Positions 48,820-57,918 of a stretch of DNA of 64,000 nucleotides are shown here, piece after piece (position 1 is the first letter of the stretch; each line of letters opens with the position of its first letter). The translations under genes were made by a program, and so were the position numbers. The stretch is from Bacteroides ndongoniae (GTDB lineage: Bacteria; Bacteroidota; Bacteroidia; Bacteroidales; Bacteroidaceae): NCBI RefSeq assembly GCF_900108345.1, contig NZ_FNVV01000013.1, positions 780,944 through 844,943 of the forward strand, written 5' to 3'. Below the pieces are notes generated by a model. The model was not told the DNA's origin. It made no database searches and worked only from the letters and a program-made list of their open reading frames with translations.

Positions 48820-49995
48820 TTAATCGAATACTTTGTCTATAAGATTGACCGCCTCGTCCTTTCTTCGGTTGATGATTTCAGCATAAATCTGCGTGTTCTT
48901 TATCTGGGAATGGCCCAAAAGTTTGGAAACGGTATAAAGGTCTGCGCCGAGCGTGAGCAGCATTGTGGCAAAGGTGTGTCGGCTTGTGTGATAGGTCACC
49001 GATTTGGCTATTCCGGCATCGGCAGCCCATATTTTCAGGATGTCATTGATGTGGGAGTCTCCGGGCAGATGCTCGAAGACAAGGCTGCCGGCATCGTGTT
49101 TCCCGCTGTCTTCACATCCGGGCATCCATCTTCTTGCCTGCACGCCGAGCGGTATATGTATTGGCTTTTCGCTCTTGTTCATGATGACGGAAAGTATCCA
49201 TCTGTCGTTGTCCTGCGTTATGTCACCCCATTTCAATTTACGGACATCGCCGAGCCGCAAACCACAGTTGCAGGCAAAGAGATATGCGTTCTTAATCATA
49301 TTGTTTTTGCAAGGTGTCGCAATCAGTCGCTTCACTTCGTCTATGGTCAGATAGTCTCTTTTCCCTTTGCTCGCTTTTGCCCTTTCGTGATGTGAGAGTA
49401 GGTTCATGGGATTGGTGGGAATGATTCCTTCTCGTACGGCAACATTGAGAGCGGTCACGAGTGTGCATTGGTGGTTGAAGGCAGTCTTTGGCTTTAGGTT
49501 TTCCCCTTTGGCTGTCTTGTATCCGGTCTTCAGGTATTCCACAAAGGCAATGCAGAACTCCTTGCCGATGTCCCTGACCTTTATCTCGCCACAGTTCATC
49601 TCGGACAGGATGGCACATACCCGGTCTATAGCATGGATATCATGTACACCGCGGCTACGCTGTATCTCCTTAAAACGGGAAAGCCACTCCAGTATGGATA
49701 TGTCCTTATTAGAGATACAGCCTTGCGTATCCATAAGCCGTCTGTTCTCGGTCGGTAACTTTTCCAATTCCCGCAATTTCTTCCTGCAGGCGGTCTCGGC
49801 TTTCCGCATCGTGGCTTCATTCCGGCGCAATGATTTGTCGTCGGTCTCCGGCACAAGATACAGTTTGAGGTATTCATAGCTGCGATGGCCGTTACTGTAG
49901 CAGTCCAGATAAATGGATCTGCGGCCGTCTTTCATCGCCTTGAACCTTATCTTGACTGGCGATTTTTTGCTATCTTTGTTACTCCTGTCCGTCAT
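48820..49995 (-). CDS. Tyrosine recombinase (integrase), complete
   Basis: A 391-residue site-specific recombinase. N-terminal arm-type domain (KIRFKAMKDGRRSIYLDCY), core-binding domain, and catalytic motifs CNCGLRLGDVRKLKW, YHTSRHTFATML, LLGHSQI and QIYAEII, so all catalytic residues are present. It forms a tandem pair with the truncated integrase 28 nt downstream. Such pairs occur in some Bacteroides mobilisable elements. A minus-strand -7 box lies at 50025. Confidence 0.85.
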   Translation of the reverse strand: MTDRSNKDSKKSPVKIRFKAMKDGRRSIYLDCYSNGHRSYEYLKLYLVPETDDKSLRRNEATMRKAETACRKKLRELEKLPTENRRLMDTQGCISNKDISILEWLSRFKEIQRSRGVHDIHAIDRVCAILSEMNCGEIKVRDIGKEFCIAFVEYLKTGYKTAKGENLKPKTAFNHQCTLVTALNVAVREGIIPTNPMNLLSHHERAKASKGKRDYLTIDEVKRLIATPCKNNMIKNAYLFACNCGLRLGDVRKLKWGDITQDNDRWILSVIMNKSEKPIHIPLGVQARRWMPGCEDSGKHDAGSLVFEHLPGDSHINDILKIWAADAGIAKSVTYHTSRHTFATMLLTLGADLYTVSKLLGHSQIKNTQIYAEIINRRKDEAVNLIDKVFD

Positions 49996-50024
49996 AAGTG
50001 CGTTCGCATCTTGAAATCACACTG

Positions 50025-50032
50025 CAAATATA
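50025..50032 (-). promoter_or_regulatory. Minus-strand -7 box TATATTTG before the integrase pair
   Basis: Fits TAnnTTTG, about 30 nt from the integrase start codon; a TTTG lies about 22 nt further upstream. The rest of the 302-nt gap 49996-50297 contains only a short gene remnant. Confidence 0.5.
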
Positions 50033-50220
50033 GTCTCTTTAGTCGAAAAAGAAACAAAAACGGGTAACAAAAATGTGTCTAAAATGGGATTTTTTCGGAA
50101 TTGAAGGGAATTGTGCAACTATATGCAAACAACTGCAAATAAGGATAATAAGTGAAAATATCTTCTCTTTAATTCTCATGGTTTATAGACATCGGAAATT
50201 AGGCTCCCTCATAGGGTCTA

Positions 50221-50301
50221 TTACTGGCACACGGGCAAGCCCGGAGATGAATCGGACTGGCAGGGGCGGATGGCGGAAAGGTATCTGATGCCAAATGTCA
50301 T
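50221..50301 (-). pseudogene. 26-codon stub downstream of the Toprim gene
   Basis: Its ATG overlaps the stop of the upstream gene (ATGA), as for a coupled operon gene, but the frame ends after MTFGIRYLSAIRPCQS and a few more codons. This looks like the 5' stub of a longer gene cut off when the integrase segment joined here. What the full gene was cannot be told. Confidence 0.4.
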
Positions 50302-51365
50302 TCCACCCTCCCGGTATCCACCAGTTCGAGCCCGAAGGTGTCGATGAAGGTCTGCAACATGGGGTTGCGTTCTATCATCTTTGCGAGAATCATCTGCGGC
50401 GTGTCCTCCATCAGCAGGAAGTCGGCGATGTCCAGTCCCTGACTGCGCTGTACGTCGGTCGCTATTCTTTCCAACAGGTCGGAGCATGTGGCACGCCTGC
50501 ATACGGGTTCCAGCATGGGCAGCCGCTGCCTCCATTCCTCCGTTGCCTTAAGGTCGGGGAAAAGAATCACCTCCCGTCCGTCCAATGCCTGCACCGCTTC
50601 GCCATTGAAGCACCCGTGTATCCCTCCGGTGGCAAGCCAGATGAAATCGGGAATGAAATGGGCGGCGACCAGTGCCGTCTTCTCGCTCTCAACAATGGCT
50701 ACAGGCTTGGCGGACATTACGGCGGAGTTGTCCGACAGCAGATGTTCTCCGAACAGGCACTGCTTCATCCTGAAATCCTGCACCTTCCTCACGGAATGCA
50801 CCCAGCTGACTTGGTTAAAAGGCTCCTTGATACGGTGTCCGGTTACGGCATCGTAGCCCATAATCTTGCCCGCACGCACGTTGCTGTTCCGGTCTATCTG
50901 CCAGAATACGGTCGCACCGCCCCACCTCCTTGAGGTACCGACCCTGTATAGGCTGAATAGCTTGTCCACATTCTCCTTGCCCATCACTTTGGTAAAGTAT
51001 CGGTACAAGGGGTTGATGTCGTACCTGCGCATGGACTGCTCCACCCAATCAGAGGGAAGAAAAGAAATCCGTGGTTTCTGTTCGGGCAATGCTCTTGCTG
51101 GCGGTCTTGCAGCTATCGGTGTGCCGCCAAACCTTTCCTGCCCATTCAATCTTTCTTTGACAGCCGGATTGTCCCGGAAGTATTCTTTCGGTGTGTAGTG
51201 GTAACCGCAACTGTTGATATGGTCGCACATGCCTACGCTGTCAGGGAAGGAAATCTCTCCCGCCTCGTCGATATAACGGGTGAAGCAGGCTTTCCTGCCG
51301 CACTCCGGACAGACGGTCTTGCTGCCCGGACGGTATTTCTGAAGATGGAATCTGTATTCGGTCAT
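50298..51365 (-). CDS. Zinc-finger/Toprim replication-type protein (DUF6371-like)
   Basis: A 355-residue protein. The N-terminus holds a zinc-finger pattern (VCPECGRKACFTRY and MCDHINSCGYHYTP), then a middle domain (YRYFTKVMGKENVDKLFSLY) and a Toprim-like region (PVAIVESEKTALVAA). It resembles the DUF6371 proteins of Bacteroides plasmids and mobilisable elements, probably primases or replication accessories. The ATG at 51365 is chosen because the family pattern starts there. It is preceded by a dense CTGCA repeat tract. Confidence 0.75.
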   Translation of the reverse strand: MTEYRFHLQKYRPGSKTVCPECGRKACFTRYIDEAGEISFPDSVGMCDHINSCGYHYTPKEYFRDNPAVKERLNGQERFGGTPIAARPPARALPEQKPRISFLPSDWVEQSMRRYDINPLYRYFTKVMGKENVDKLFSLYRVGTSRRWGGATVFWQIDRNSNVRAGKIMGYDAVTGHRIKEPFNQVSWVHSVRKVQDFRMKQCLFGEHLLSDNSAVMSAKPVAIVESEKTALVAAHFIPDFIWLATGGIHGCFNGEAVQALDGREVILFPDLKATEEWRQRLPMLEPVCRRATCSDLLERIATDVQRSQGLDIADFLLMEDTPQMILAKMIERNPMLQTFIDTFGLELVDTGRVE

Positions 51366-51385
51366 GATGCTCTCTTTTGTGGATT

Positions 51386-51516
51386 CCTGCAAGTGGAAAC
51401 CGTCATTTGCAGTTTGCAGTTCCTGCAGTCTTGCAGGAAATACCTGTTTTTAGAACCCTGAAACTGCAAAACTGCAAAGACTGCAGGCTGCAACGAGGGG
51501 GTCATCCGTTGCAGTC
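51386..51516. repeat. CTGCA/TGCAG-rich repeat tract, iteron-like
   Basis: About ten CTGCA or TGCAG pentamers occur in 130 nt, in two clusters: 51386-51436 (TTTGCAGTTTGCAGTTCC and CTGCAGTCTTGCAGG) and 51460-51515 (AAACTGCAAAACTGCAAAG, CTGCAGGCTGCAAC). It lies just upstream of a replication-type gene. From 51517 to 51737 I see only AT-rich sequence. Confidence 0.6.
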
Positions 51517-51737
51517 TGGAGGTGACGGTTCATTGTCTGTCATATTAAATTTGCCAGATTTATAAAGTAAAGCCCTAAAATGAAAACAAGAGCTAAACAA
51601 GTGCAAATAAAACAGCTTATTTACAATTGATTATAGTATACTTGATGTTTTCAGTTGTTTTCTTTCTTTTCAGTTGATTGGTTCTTTTTCGGTACAATTT
51701 TGTTTCTCGTTTGTTTCTCAATATCGACCTTTATTCA

Positions 51738-51745
51738 TATCTTTG
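51738..51745 (+). promoter_or_regulatory. -7 box TATCTTTG before the second element's integrase
   Basis: Fits TAnnTTTG, 31 nt before the integrase ATG; a TTTG at 51710 is slightly further than the usual spacing. Confidence 0.5.
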
Positions 51746-51775
51746 CAACAGAAACAAAATTATGAAGGGATCGAT

Positions 51776-52909
51776 ATGCCACGAGTAAAGAAGCCTACAA
51801 AAGTAAAAGAGCCTGTCCGCCTTCGGACAAAGAAGCTGGCAGATGGAAGCCAAAGTCTGTATCTTGATATATACCGTTTCGGAAAACGAACATACGAATA
51901 TCTTAAGTTGTATCTCATTCCGGAAACGGATAACAATGCCCGTCGGCAGAATCAGGCGACTATGAATGCCGCCAATGCCATCAAGTCCAAACGTATTATC
52001 GAGCTGACCAACGGCGAGGCCGGTATAGAAACCAAAGAGAGAGTTTACCTGCTTGACTGGATGAATACCTACAAGGAGAACCAGGCCAAGCGTGGCAAAA
52101 AGGACGGTTATCAAATTGACATCACTATACGCATCTTAAAGGATTACGCGGGAGAACGTATGTTGATGGATCAAATAGACAAGACATTCTGCCAGAATTA
52201 TCTTGACTACCTTCAGTCCGAATACCGTTCCAGAGGTAAACGAGTGTCGAATTACACACTGCATACTTATTACCGGGTATTGAACGGAGCCTTGAATGCG
52301 GCTGTCAGGGCCGAGATCATCAAGTCCAATCCTTTCACGAAAATCAGCAAGTCGGAAAAGATCCGTCTGCCTGAAAGCAAACGGTCATACATGACCATTG
52401 AAGAGGTGCGTGCATTGATCGCAACCCCGATGAAAAATGAATCCGTGAAAGGTGCCTATCTGTTCTCTTGTTTCTGCGGTCTGCGAATCAGTGATATAAT
52501 CAAGTTGCAATGGAAAGATGTATTCGTTGACCGTGGACAATACCGTCTGTCGGTTTCCATGCAGAAAACCAAAGAACCGATTTATCTCCCGCTTTCCCCG
52601 GAAGCGTTGAAGTGGATGCCTGCGCGTGGAGACAAAACTCCTGATGACCATGTGTTTGACCTGCCGTCCCCAGCAATGGTCAATATTCTTATCAAACCAT
52701 GGGCAAAAGCGGCGGGAATAAACAAGCGTTTTACATTCCATACGGCGCGGCACACGTTCGCGACGATGATGCTGACACTCGGAGCAGACTTATATACGAC
52801 ATCCAAGCTGCTCGGCCATGCTGACGTGAAAATGACACAGGTGTACGCCAAAATCATCAACCAGAAAAAGGATGATGCGGTCAACCTGGTCAACGGATTG
52901 TTTGAGTGA
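51776..52909 (+). CDS. Tyrosine recombinase (integrase) of the second conjugative element
   Basis: A 377-residue integrase with arm-type domain (VRLRTKKLADGSQSLYLDIY), core-binding domain and intact catalytic motifs CFCGLRISDIIKLQW, FHTARHTFATMM, LLGHADV and QVYAKII. It is clearly related to the truncated integrase at 47757. ATG 51776 (MPRVKK) aligns with the other family starts. It reads towards the replication and transfer genes of the second element, so the element's left end should lie within about 150 nt upstream. Confidence 0.85.
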   Translation: MPRVKKPTKVKEPVRLRTKKLADGSQSLYLDIYRFGKRTYEYLKLYLIPETDNNARRQNQATMNAANAIKSKRIIELTNGEAGIETKERVYLLDWMNTYKENQAKRGKKDGYQIDITIRILKDYAGERMLMDQIDKTFCQNYLDYLQSEYRSRGKRVSNYTLHTYYRVLNGALNAAVRAEIIKSNPFTKISKSEKIRLPESKRSYMTIEEVRALIATPMKNESVKGAYLFSCFCGLRISDIIKLQWKDVFVDRGQYRLSVSMQKTKEPIYLPLSPEALKWMPARGDKTPDDHVFDLPSPAMVNILIKPWAKAAGINKRFTFHTARHTFATMMLTLGADLYTTSKLLGHADVKMTQVYAKIINQKKDDAVNLVNGLFE

Positions 52910-53114
52910 CCAATGATATACCATATCATGTCAAATTTACAAGTAGATATTTTAAGGGCGTCATCGATTGCAGATACAATCGAAAAACGATACCTTTATG
53001 ATGATATATTATTATAAACCAATAAAATGTAAATCGACATGACAAGAGCTGACAAAGGCCTTCTCTCTTTTTGAGGGGAGCAAACACCCGCATCACATTG
53101 AATCGGCACAGGAC

Positions 53115-53807
53115 GTGGCGGAAGAACTTTTCGCCCTGCTTACCGAAGCAAAAACAGTTTATCTCCAGGAGGTCAAAATCCACGGCAAACAGTATCGCCG
53201 TTATGTGGAGGATTTTGTGAACAGTCACCGGTATATTGACTGCGATAACGCGGTCTGCCGGAACTGCCACGAAATGAACATCCACATCGTCAAGGGACTG
53301 CTGACCGACTGCCCCTACCTTATCCAACCGCTTTTTTCCGCCCCGAGCCTCTCTTTCGAGGAGTGCATAGAACTAAAGCGGAAGTATGACACATCGGAAC
53401 TGGCATCTTCCGATTGTAATCCGGCAAAGTTTTCATTTCTTTCTTTTGACTGCAGTCTTTCGCGCAAACAACTGGCCGGTATCGTTTCTTGCGCCAATAC
53501 TTATCATCTGTTCTGTTCTCCCGTAACTATTGACGACATGGAATCTCTCTTCTCCTGCAAGATAGGTTTCTGTCTTCGGGTGAACAGCGTGCGCCGTGTG
53601 GCTATCCTGTTCGATGCCCTTCTTGAGAATTCATTCATTCAGCCTTACTGGCAATCAGTCCTCGAAAGAGGGCGTTTCCTGCAATCCAAGGACGGCTCGC
53701 ACTTCATATCCGCAACGAGCATATCCACCACGCTTTCGTTGGTCAGGAACAAAATGACTTCAACCGCTTACAATATCAGAAAGTTTGTAAGCCAGCTGAA
53801 GGAATGA
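53115..53807 (+). CDS. Hypothetical protein with an apparent 5' frameshift
   Basis: A protein of about 230 residues with a Cys-containing segment (DNAVCRNCHEMNIH); not recognised. The frame continues upstream of this GTG without a start codon. An ATG at 53039 in another frame (MTRADKGLLSLF) ends in a T5 run at 53066-53072, exactly where this frame would continue (EGSKHPHHIES). So the real gene probably starts at 53039 and is broken or slipped by one T. It sits between the integrase and the HTH gene. Confidence 0.6.
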   Translation: MAEELFALLTEAKTVYLQEVKIHGKQYRRYVEDFVNSHRYIDCDNAVCRNCHEMNIHIVKGLLTDCPYLIQPLFSAPSLSFEECIELKRKYDTSELASSDCNPAKFSFLSFDCSLSRKQLAGIVSCANTYHLFCSPVTIDDMESLFSCKIGFCLRVNSVRRVAILFDALLENSFIQPYWQSVLERGRFLQSKDGSHFISATSISTTLSLVRNKMTSTAYNIRKFVSQLKE

Positions 53808-53986
53808 AAGGAAGTGCTAAGAAGTCAACCATGTGAAAAGCAAAAGTATGATAACTGATATGCTACCAAACCGGTATCATACTGTCATCCAATGCTTTTA
53901 GATATTCACACTCTACCTTTGCCTCTGTATACAACGCGTTACAAACAGAGGTGCATCTCTTATTGTCTAATTTAATCACGAATAAT

Positions 53987-54382
53987 ATGTCCAACAGATT
54001 GACATTCATGGAAAGGTTGAGCGAACGGCTCACGGCCCTTGAAGCGATTATCCGGAAACTGGAGCCGGTCGAGAGCTTTCTGGAACGGGTGGAATTGCTG
54101 GAAAAGAACATTTACGCGACCAAAAAGGTCTTTACTTTTTCGGAAGCCTGCATGTACATCGGGGTATCAGAAAGTATGCTGTATAAACTTACGGCCAACA
54201 AGGAGATTCCTCACTACAAGCCTCGCGGCAAGATGATCTACTTTGCCAAGGAGGAACTGGACGAATGGCTCCTGCAGAATCATGAACTTGCCGTCGATGA
54301 TGCCACGCGGATGGCACACGAGGCGGCAGCAGTACAACCCTTCTTAAACGAGAAACGCCATGGAAAACGAAAGAAGAACTGA
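53987..54382 (+). CDS. Excisionase-like helix-turn-helix protein
   Basis: A 131-residue protein. The N-terminal ~40 residues form a coiled coil (LERVELLEKNIYATKKV). The C-terminal part is a winged HTH of the MerR/HTH_17 excisionase type: FTFSEACMYIGVSESMLYKL, then YKPRGKMIYFAKEELDEWL. Such proteins help integrase excise elements or control replication genes. The ATG at 53987 is chosen because upstream codons are unlike the family. It overlaps the next gene by 23 nt. Confidence 0.8.
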   Translation: MSNRLTFMERLSERLTALEAIIRKLEPVESFLERVELLEKNIYATKKVFTFSEACMYIGVSESMLYKLTANKEIPHYKPRGKMIYFAKEELDEWLLQNHELAVDDATRMAHEAAAVQPFLNEKRHGKRKKN

Positions 54383-55460
54383 CCAGAAGACGGGAATGGG
54401 ATTGGAAGAGACCCGTCTGTCAGATATTCTTTCAGCTTCCCAAATCAAGGCGACGGATACATACGAGACCCCGCCGCAAATTATCTGGATTGACAATTCG
54501 ACCATAGCGACTCTCGGCAATTTCAGTGCATCGACCGGCAAGGCAAAATCCAAGAAGACATTCAATGTCTCCGCCCTTGTCGCCGCTTCCCTGGCAGGAA
54601 AGCAGGTGCTGAACTACCGGGCGCATCTGCCGGAAGGCAAACGCCGGATCCTGTATGTCGATACCGAGCAGAGCCGCTATCATTGTCACACGGTGCTGGA
54701 ACGTATTCTGCGGTTGGCCGGGCTTCCTACCACAGCAGACAGCGAGAACCTTGATTTCATCTGCCTGCGGGAGTATTCTCCGACAGTCCGTATAAGTGTG
54801 ATAGACTATGCCCTGCGTCAGGGTAAAGGTTACGGGCTGGTTATCATTGACGGTATCCGCGATCTTATGCTGGACATCAACAGCACCAGCGAATCGGTGG
54901 AGGTAATCAACAAAATGATGGAATGGTCCTCTCGTTACGACCTGCATATCCATTGCGTGCTGCACCTGAACAAAGGGGACAACAATGTACGAGGCCATAT
55001 CGGTACGGAGATGAGCAACAAGGCGGAAACAGTACTGGTCATCAGCAAATGCAACGAGAATCCGTCTGTCAGTGAAGTCCATGCCCTGCATATCCGGGAA
55101 AAGGAGTTCAAACCCTTCGCGTTCACCGTGGACGACAACGGGCTCCCGGTCATCGCCGAAGGGCACACGTTCGGTGACACCCCGAAGCCCAGGCAACGGA
55201 CAAGCTTTACGGAGCTGAGCATCGAGCAGCACCGGGAAGCCCTTTCCGCTGCCTTTGACGGCAAACCCATCAGGGGCTTTGAGAATGTACTGCAACGTCT
55301 GATCGCCTCTTATGAAAACATAGGCTTCAAACGTGGCCGCAGTGTCATGATAAAACTGCTGCAGTACCTGACGGACAACCTGAAACTTGTTGTCAAGCAG
55401 GACAAGCTGTTCTACTATGACATGACCCCCGCGGAAGCAAGGCTTTTTGATGAAGAATGA
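54360..55460 (+). CDS. RepA-like AAA ATPase (AAA_25 type)
   Basis: A 366-residue protein with a RecA-type fold: an N-terminal phosphate-binding region STGKAKSKKT (a non-standard Walker A), ILYVDTEQSRYH, LVIIDGIRDLMLD as Walker B, and HIHCVLHLNKGDNN. This is the hexameric RepA-like helicase/ATPase type used by plasmids and integrative elements for replication. It is flanked by an HTH gene and a primase-like gene, a compact replication module. Confidence 0.8.
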   Translation: MENERRTDQKTGMGLEETRLSDILSASQIKATDTYETPPQIIWIDNSTIATLGNFSASTGKAKSKKTFNVSALVAASLAGKQVLNYRAHLPEGKRRILYVDTEQSRYHCHTVLERILRLAGLPTTADSENLDFICLREYSPTVRISVIDYALRQGKGYGLVIIDGIRDLMLDINSTSESVEVINKMMEWSSRYDLHIHCVLHLNKGDNNVRGHIGTEMSNKAETVLVISKCNENPSVSEVHALHIREKEFKPFAFTVDDNGLPVIAEGHTFGDTPKPRQRTSFTELSIEQHREALSAAFDGKPIRGFENVLQRLIASYENIGFKRGRSVMIKLLQYLTDNLKLVVKQDKLFYYDMTPAEARLFDEE

Positions 55461-55565
55461 AGCCGGGCGCGGGCATATATATTTCAGTTTACTTTAGTAT
55501 GTATATATATAGGGAATAAAACTAAACTAAACCATTCCCGTGTGAACAAGTGAAAGAAAACAGCC

Positions 55566-56453
55566 ATGACTATAGAAGAAGCAAAACAGGTACGCATAGT
55601 GGACTTTCTGGCGCAGCTCGGCCACCATGCGCAATACATTAAATCGGATCAGTACTGGTATCTCTCGCCGTTAAGGGATGAACAGTCGCCGTCGTTCAAG
55701 GTCAATGACCGGTTGAACGAATGGTATGATTTTGGGGCGGCCACCGGAGGCGACCTCGTGGAATTGGGTAAATACCTTTACCAGACTGAAAGTGTAAGCG
55801 AGGTACTGGCATACATCGGGCGGCATTCCAGCGATATGCCTTTGCCGAAAGTCCGTTTCCAGGCTCTTCCGCCCCGTCCCGTGGAATCGGATATGAAAAA
55901 TCTGATTGTCGTCCCGTTACGGCATCACGCGTTATACTCTTACCTTCAGTCCCGGAAAATAGATGCTGACATAGGACGTATGTTCTGCAAGGAAATCCAT
56001 TATGAATTGCGTGACCGGCATTATTTTGCCCTCGCGTTCGGTAATGTTTCGGGCGGATATGAAATGCGCAACGCCTATTATAAAGGATGTATCAAAAACA
56101 AGGACATCTCCCTGATCGGACATCAGTGCGGAGAGATACAGGAACGGGTCTGCGTGTTCGAGGGGTTCATGGACTTTCTGTCTTACCTGACATTGAAGCA
56201 GTCATGCAACTGGACCATTTGTATAGACCAGCCTTGCGACTACCTTGTCATGAACTCCGTAAACAACCTAAAAAAGGCATTGATGTACCTGCAGAGATAC
56301 CTGCATATACATTGTTATCTCGACAACGACCTTGCCGGGCAAAAGACCGTGGAAACCATAGCCGGACTATACGGCGAACGGGTCAGCAACGAAGCTGTCC
56401 GATATAGCGAATACAAGGATCTGAATGATTGCTTGCGAGGCAAGAAACGCTGA
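55566..56453 (+). CDS. Primase-like protein with Toprim domain
   Basis: A 295-residue protein with the same two parts as TraP of the first element: a zinc-finger-like DnaG fold without cysteines (YWYLSPLRDEQSPSFKVNDR, YDFGAATGGDLVELG) and a Toprim domain (VFEGFMDFLSY, CYLDNDLAGQKT). It probably supplies primers for replication or after transfer. It closes the replication module and is followed by a clear terminator. Confidence 0.8.
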   Translation: MTIEEAKQVRIVDFLAQLGHHAQYIKSDQYWYLSPLRDEQSPSFKVNDRLNEWYDFGAATGGDLVELGKYLYQTESVSEVLAYIGRHSSDMPLPKVRFQALPPRPVESDMKNLIVVPLRHHALYSYLQSRKIDADIGRMFCKEIHYELRDRHYFALAFGNVSGGYEMRNAYYKGCIKNKDISLIGHQCGEIQERVCVFEGFMDFLSYLTLKQSCNWTICIDQPCDYLVMNSVNNLKKALMYLQRYLHIHCYLDNDLAGQKTVETIAGLYGERVSNEAVRYSEYKDLNDCLRGKKR

Positions 56454-56480
56454 CCTAAAAAAAGCGAATCTGCCAATGGA

Positions 56481-56507
56481 AGCCCTCCTGAACGGAGGGC
56501 TTTTTTT
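56481..56507 (+). terminator. Terminator after the replication module
   Basis: Perfect arms AGCCCTCC (56481-56488) and GGAGGGCT (56494-56501) with a 5-nt loop and seven Ts. The gap to 56698 is AT-rich and would hold the promoter of the transfer operon; I cannot pinpoint a box. Confidence 0.85.
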
Positions 56508-56698
56508 ATGCCCTGACTTCTTCATTTTTCCCGTTCATTAAGGCGATATAGTACGATTTTATAGTACGATTTTCAAAATCGATATAAATCTTGCAAAGAA
56601 AACATCCGTTTAATACACAATTATTTCGTAGTTCAGAATTCTCCTTTTTTATTTGTGAAATCAAACTAATACAAAATTCAATATCCATACTAAAAGAT

Positions 56699-57154
56699 AT
56701 GAGATCATATTTCATTTTTGCCATTGTTCTGACGGTCGCGTACCTCATTTATTACGCGGTCATCATTATGCAGGATCTCTATGGAAAAAGGAGAACCGGC
56801 AAGACAGAGGAGGAAGTTTTCGACCTCGGCACACTTGAGGACGAAGAGAGTGTTGCCGTGAGCGAGAGTGAAACCGGGTTCCGTGTCGGTAACGAGCAAT
56901 ACGATACTGAAACAACATCAGGCGGCGATTCTGCCACCGACCAGAAGCCGGCGGACAAAAAGCCGGAGACAAAGGAGACCCCGGAAGAAAGACTGGAGCG
57001 TCTCAAAGCCAAGGCGGAGGAAAAGATGGAGGAAACCACGCCCTACCTGTCTGATGGCTTCAGTGCAGATGAAATGTACAAGGCGATGCTTTCCAGGGGC
57101 AAACTGGAAAATCGTCCGGAGATGGCCTGGAAACCAATTAAAGACAAATTGTAG
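56699..57154 (+). CDS. Membrane-anchored acidic protein, first gene of the second tra operon
   Basis: A 151-residue protein with an N-terminal membrane helix (FIFAIVLTVAYLIYYAVII) and a long acidic, Pro/Lys/Glu-rich cytoplasmic tail. The layout recalls TraD of the first element, which has the same position before the DUF4134 gene. ATG 56699 gives the membrane anchor directly; an upstream in-frame start at 56591 would add a poor N-terminus. The next gene starts 2 nt after the stop. Confidence 0.6.
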   Translation: MRSYFIFAIVLTVAYLIYYAVIIMQDLYGKRRTGKTEEEVFDLGTLEDEESVAVSESETGFRVGNEQYDTETTSGGDSATDQKPADKKPETKETPEERLERLKAKAEEKMEETTPYLSDGFSADEMYKAMLSRGKLENRPEMAWKPIKDKL

Positions 57155-57155
57155 C

Positions 57156-57479
57156 ATGTCGATTAAGCAAAAGATAGTATGCCTGTTAATTCTTGTACCC
57201 TATGCGGCTTTCGCCAAGAGCGGCAGCGTGAACTACAGCTGGGGAGCGGATGCGCTGGCCACGATGCACGACTTCGTGGTCACGATGATGCTGTATGTCC
57301 TGTATATATGCTACTCCATCGCATCCGTTCTGGTCATCGTGTCCGCCTTCCAGATCTACATCAAGATGAACACTGGAGAGGACGGCATCGTCAAATCCTT
57401 TTTATCGCTGCTTGGCGCGTGCCTGTTCATCATCGGGGCCTCCATCGTGCTTCCGGCATTTTTCGGTTATCGCATATAA
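57156..57479 (+). CDS. DUF4134 (TraE-like) membrane protein, copy A
   Basis: A 107-residue protein with signal-like start (IVCLLILVPYAAFAKSG) and two membrane helices in the DUF4134 pattern (MLYVLYICYSIASVLVIVSA, LLGACLFIIGASIVL). It is the first of two adjacent TraE-like genes, where the first element has one. Two VirB2-like subunits could form a mixed channel or pilus; that is inference. Confidence 0.8.
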   Translation: MSIKQKIVCLLILVPYAAFAKSGSVNYSWGADALATMHDFVVTMMLYVLYICYSIASVLVIVSAFQIYIKMNTGEDGIVKSFLSLLGACLFIIGASIVLPAFFGYRI

Positions 57480-57528
57480 GGCTGTTTAACAATCCAATAC
57501 ATAAATATTAACTCAAAAACGATCAAGT

Positions 57529-57906
57529 ATGTTTCAGAAAGTAAAACAAATGTGCCGAAAGGCAAAAGGATTCATCCAAGGTGTTTCCACCAAAGTGAAG
57601 ATGCTTGCACTCACTTTGTTCTCTGGTACCACAGCAATGGCCCAGAGTACGGCCGGCGACTATTCAGCCGGTACTACCGCACTTTCTACCGTGGCGGAGG
57701 AAATTGTCAAGTATGTACCAGTCATGGTCAAACTCTGCTATGCCATCGCCGGTGTAGTCGCCATTATCGGCGCCATCTCCGTTTACATCGCCATGAACAA
57801 CGAAGAGCAGGATGTCAAAAAGAAGATCATGATGGTGGTTGGTGCATGTCTTTTCCTGATTGCAGCAGCACAGGCTCTTCCTTTGTTTTTCGGCATTGAC
57901 GCATAA
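57529..57906 (+). CDS. DUF4134 (TraE-like) membrane protein, copy B
   Basis: A 125-residue protein with a longer basic N-terminus before the signal (ALTLFSGTTAMAQS), two membrane helices, and ACLFLIAAAQALPLFFG at the end. Clearly a paralogue of copy A but with different loops. It is followed by the DUF4133 gene 12 nt downstream. Confidence 0.8.
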   Translation: MFQKVKQMCRKAKGFIQGVSTKVKMLALTLFSGTTAMAQSTAGDYSAGTTALSTVAEEIVKYVPVMVKLCYAIAGVVAIIGAISVYIAMNNEEQDVKKKIMMVVGACLFLIAAAQALPLFFGIDA

Positions 57907-57918
57907 AAGTACCGAGGG

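Noticed and set aside
50295..50933. Plus-strand 212-codon frame over the Toprim gene
   Set aside because: Antisense of the well-supported zinc-finger/Toprim gene; no domain.
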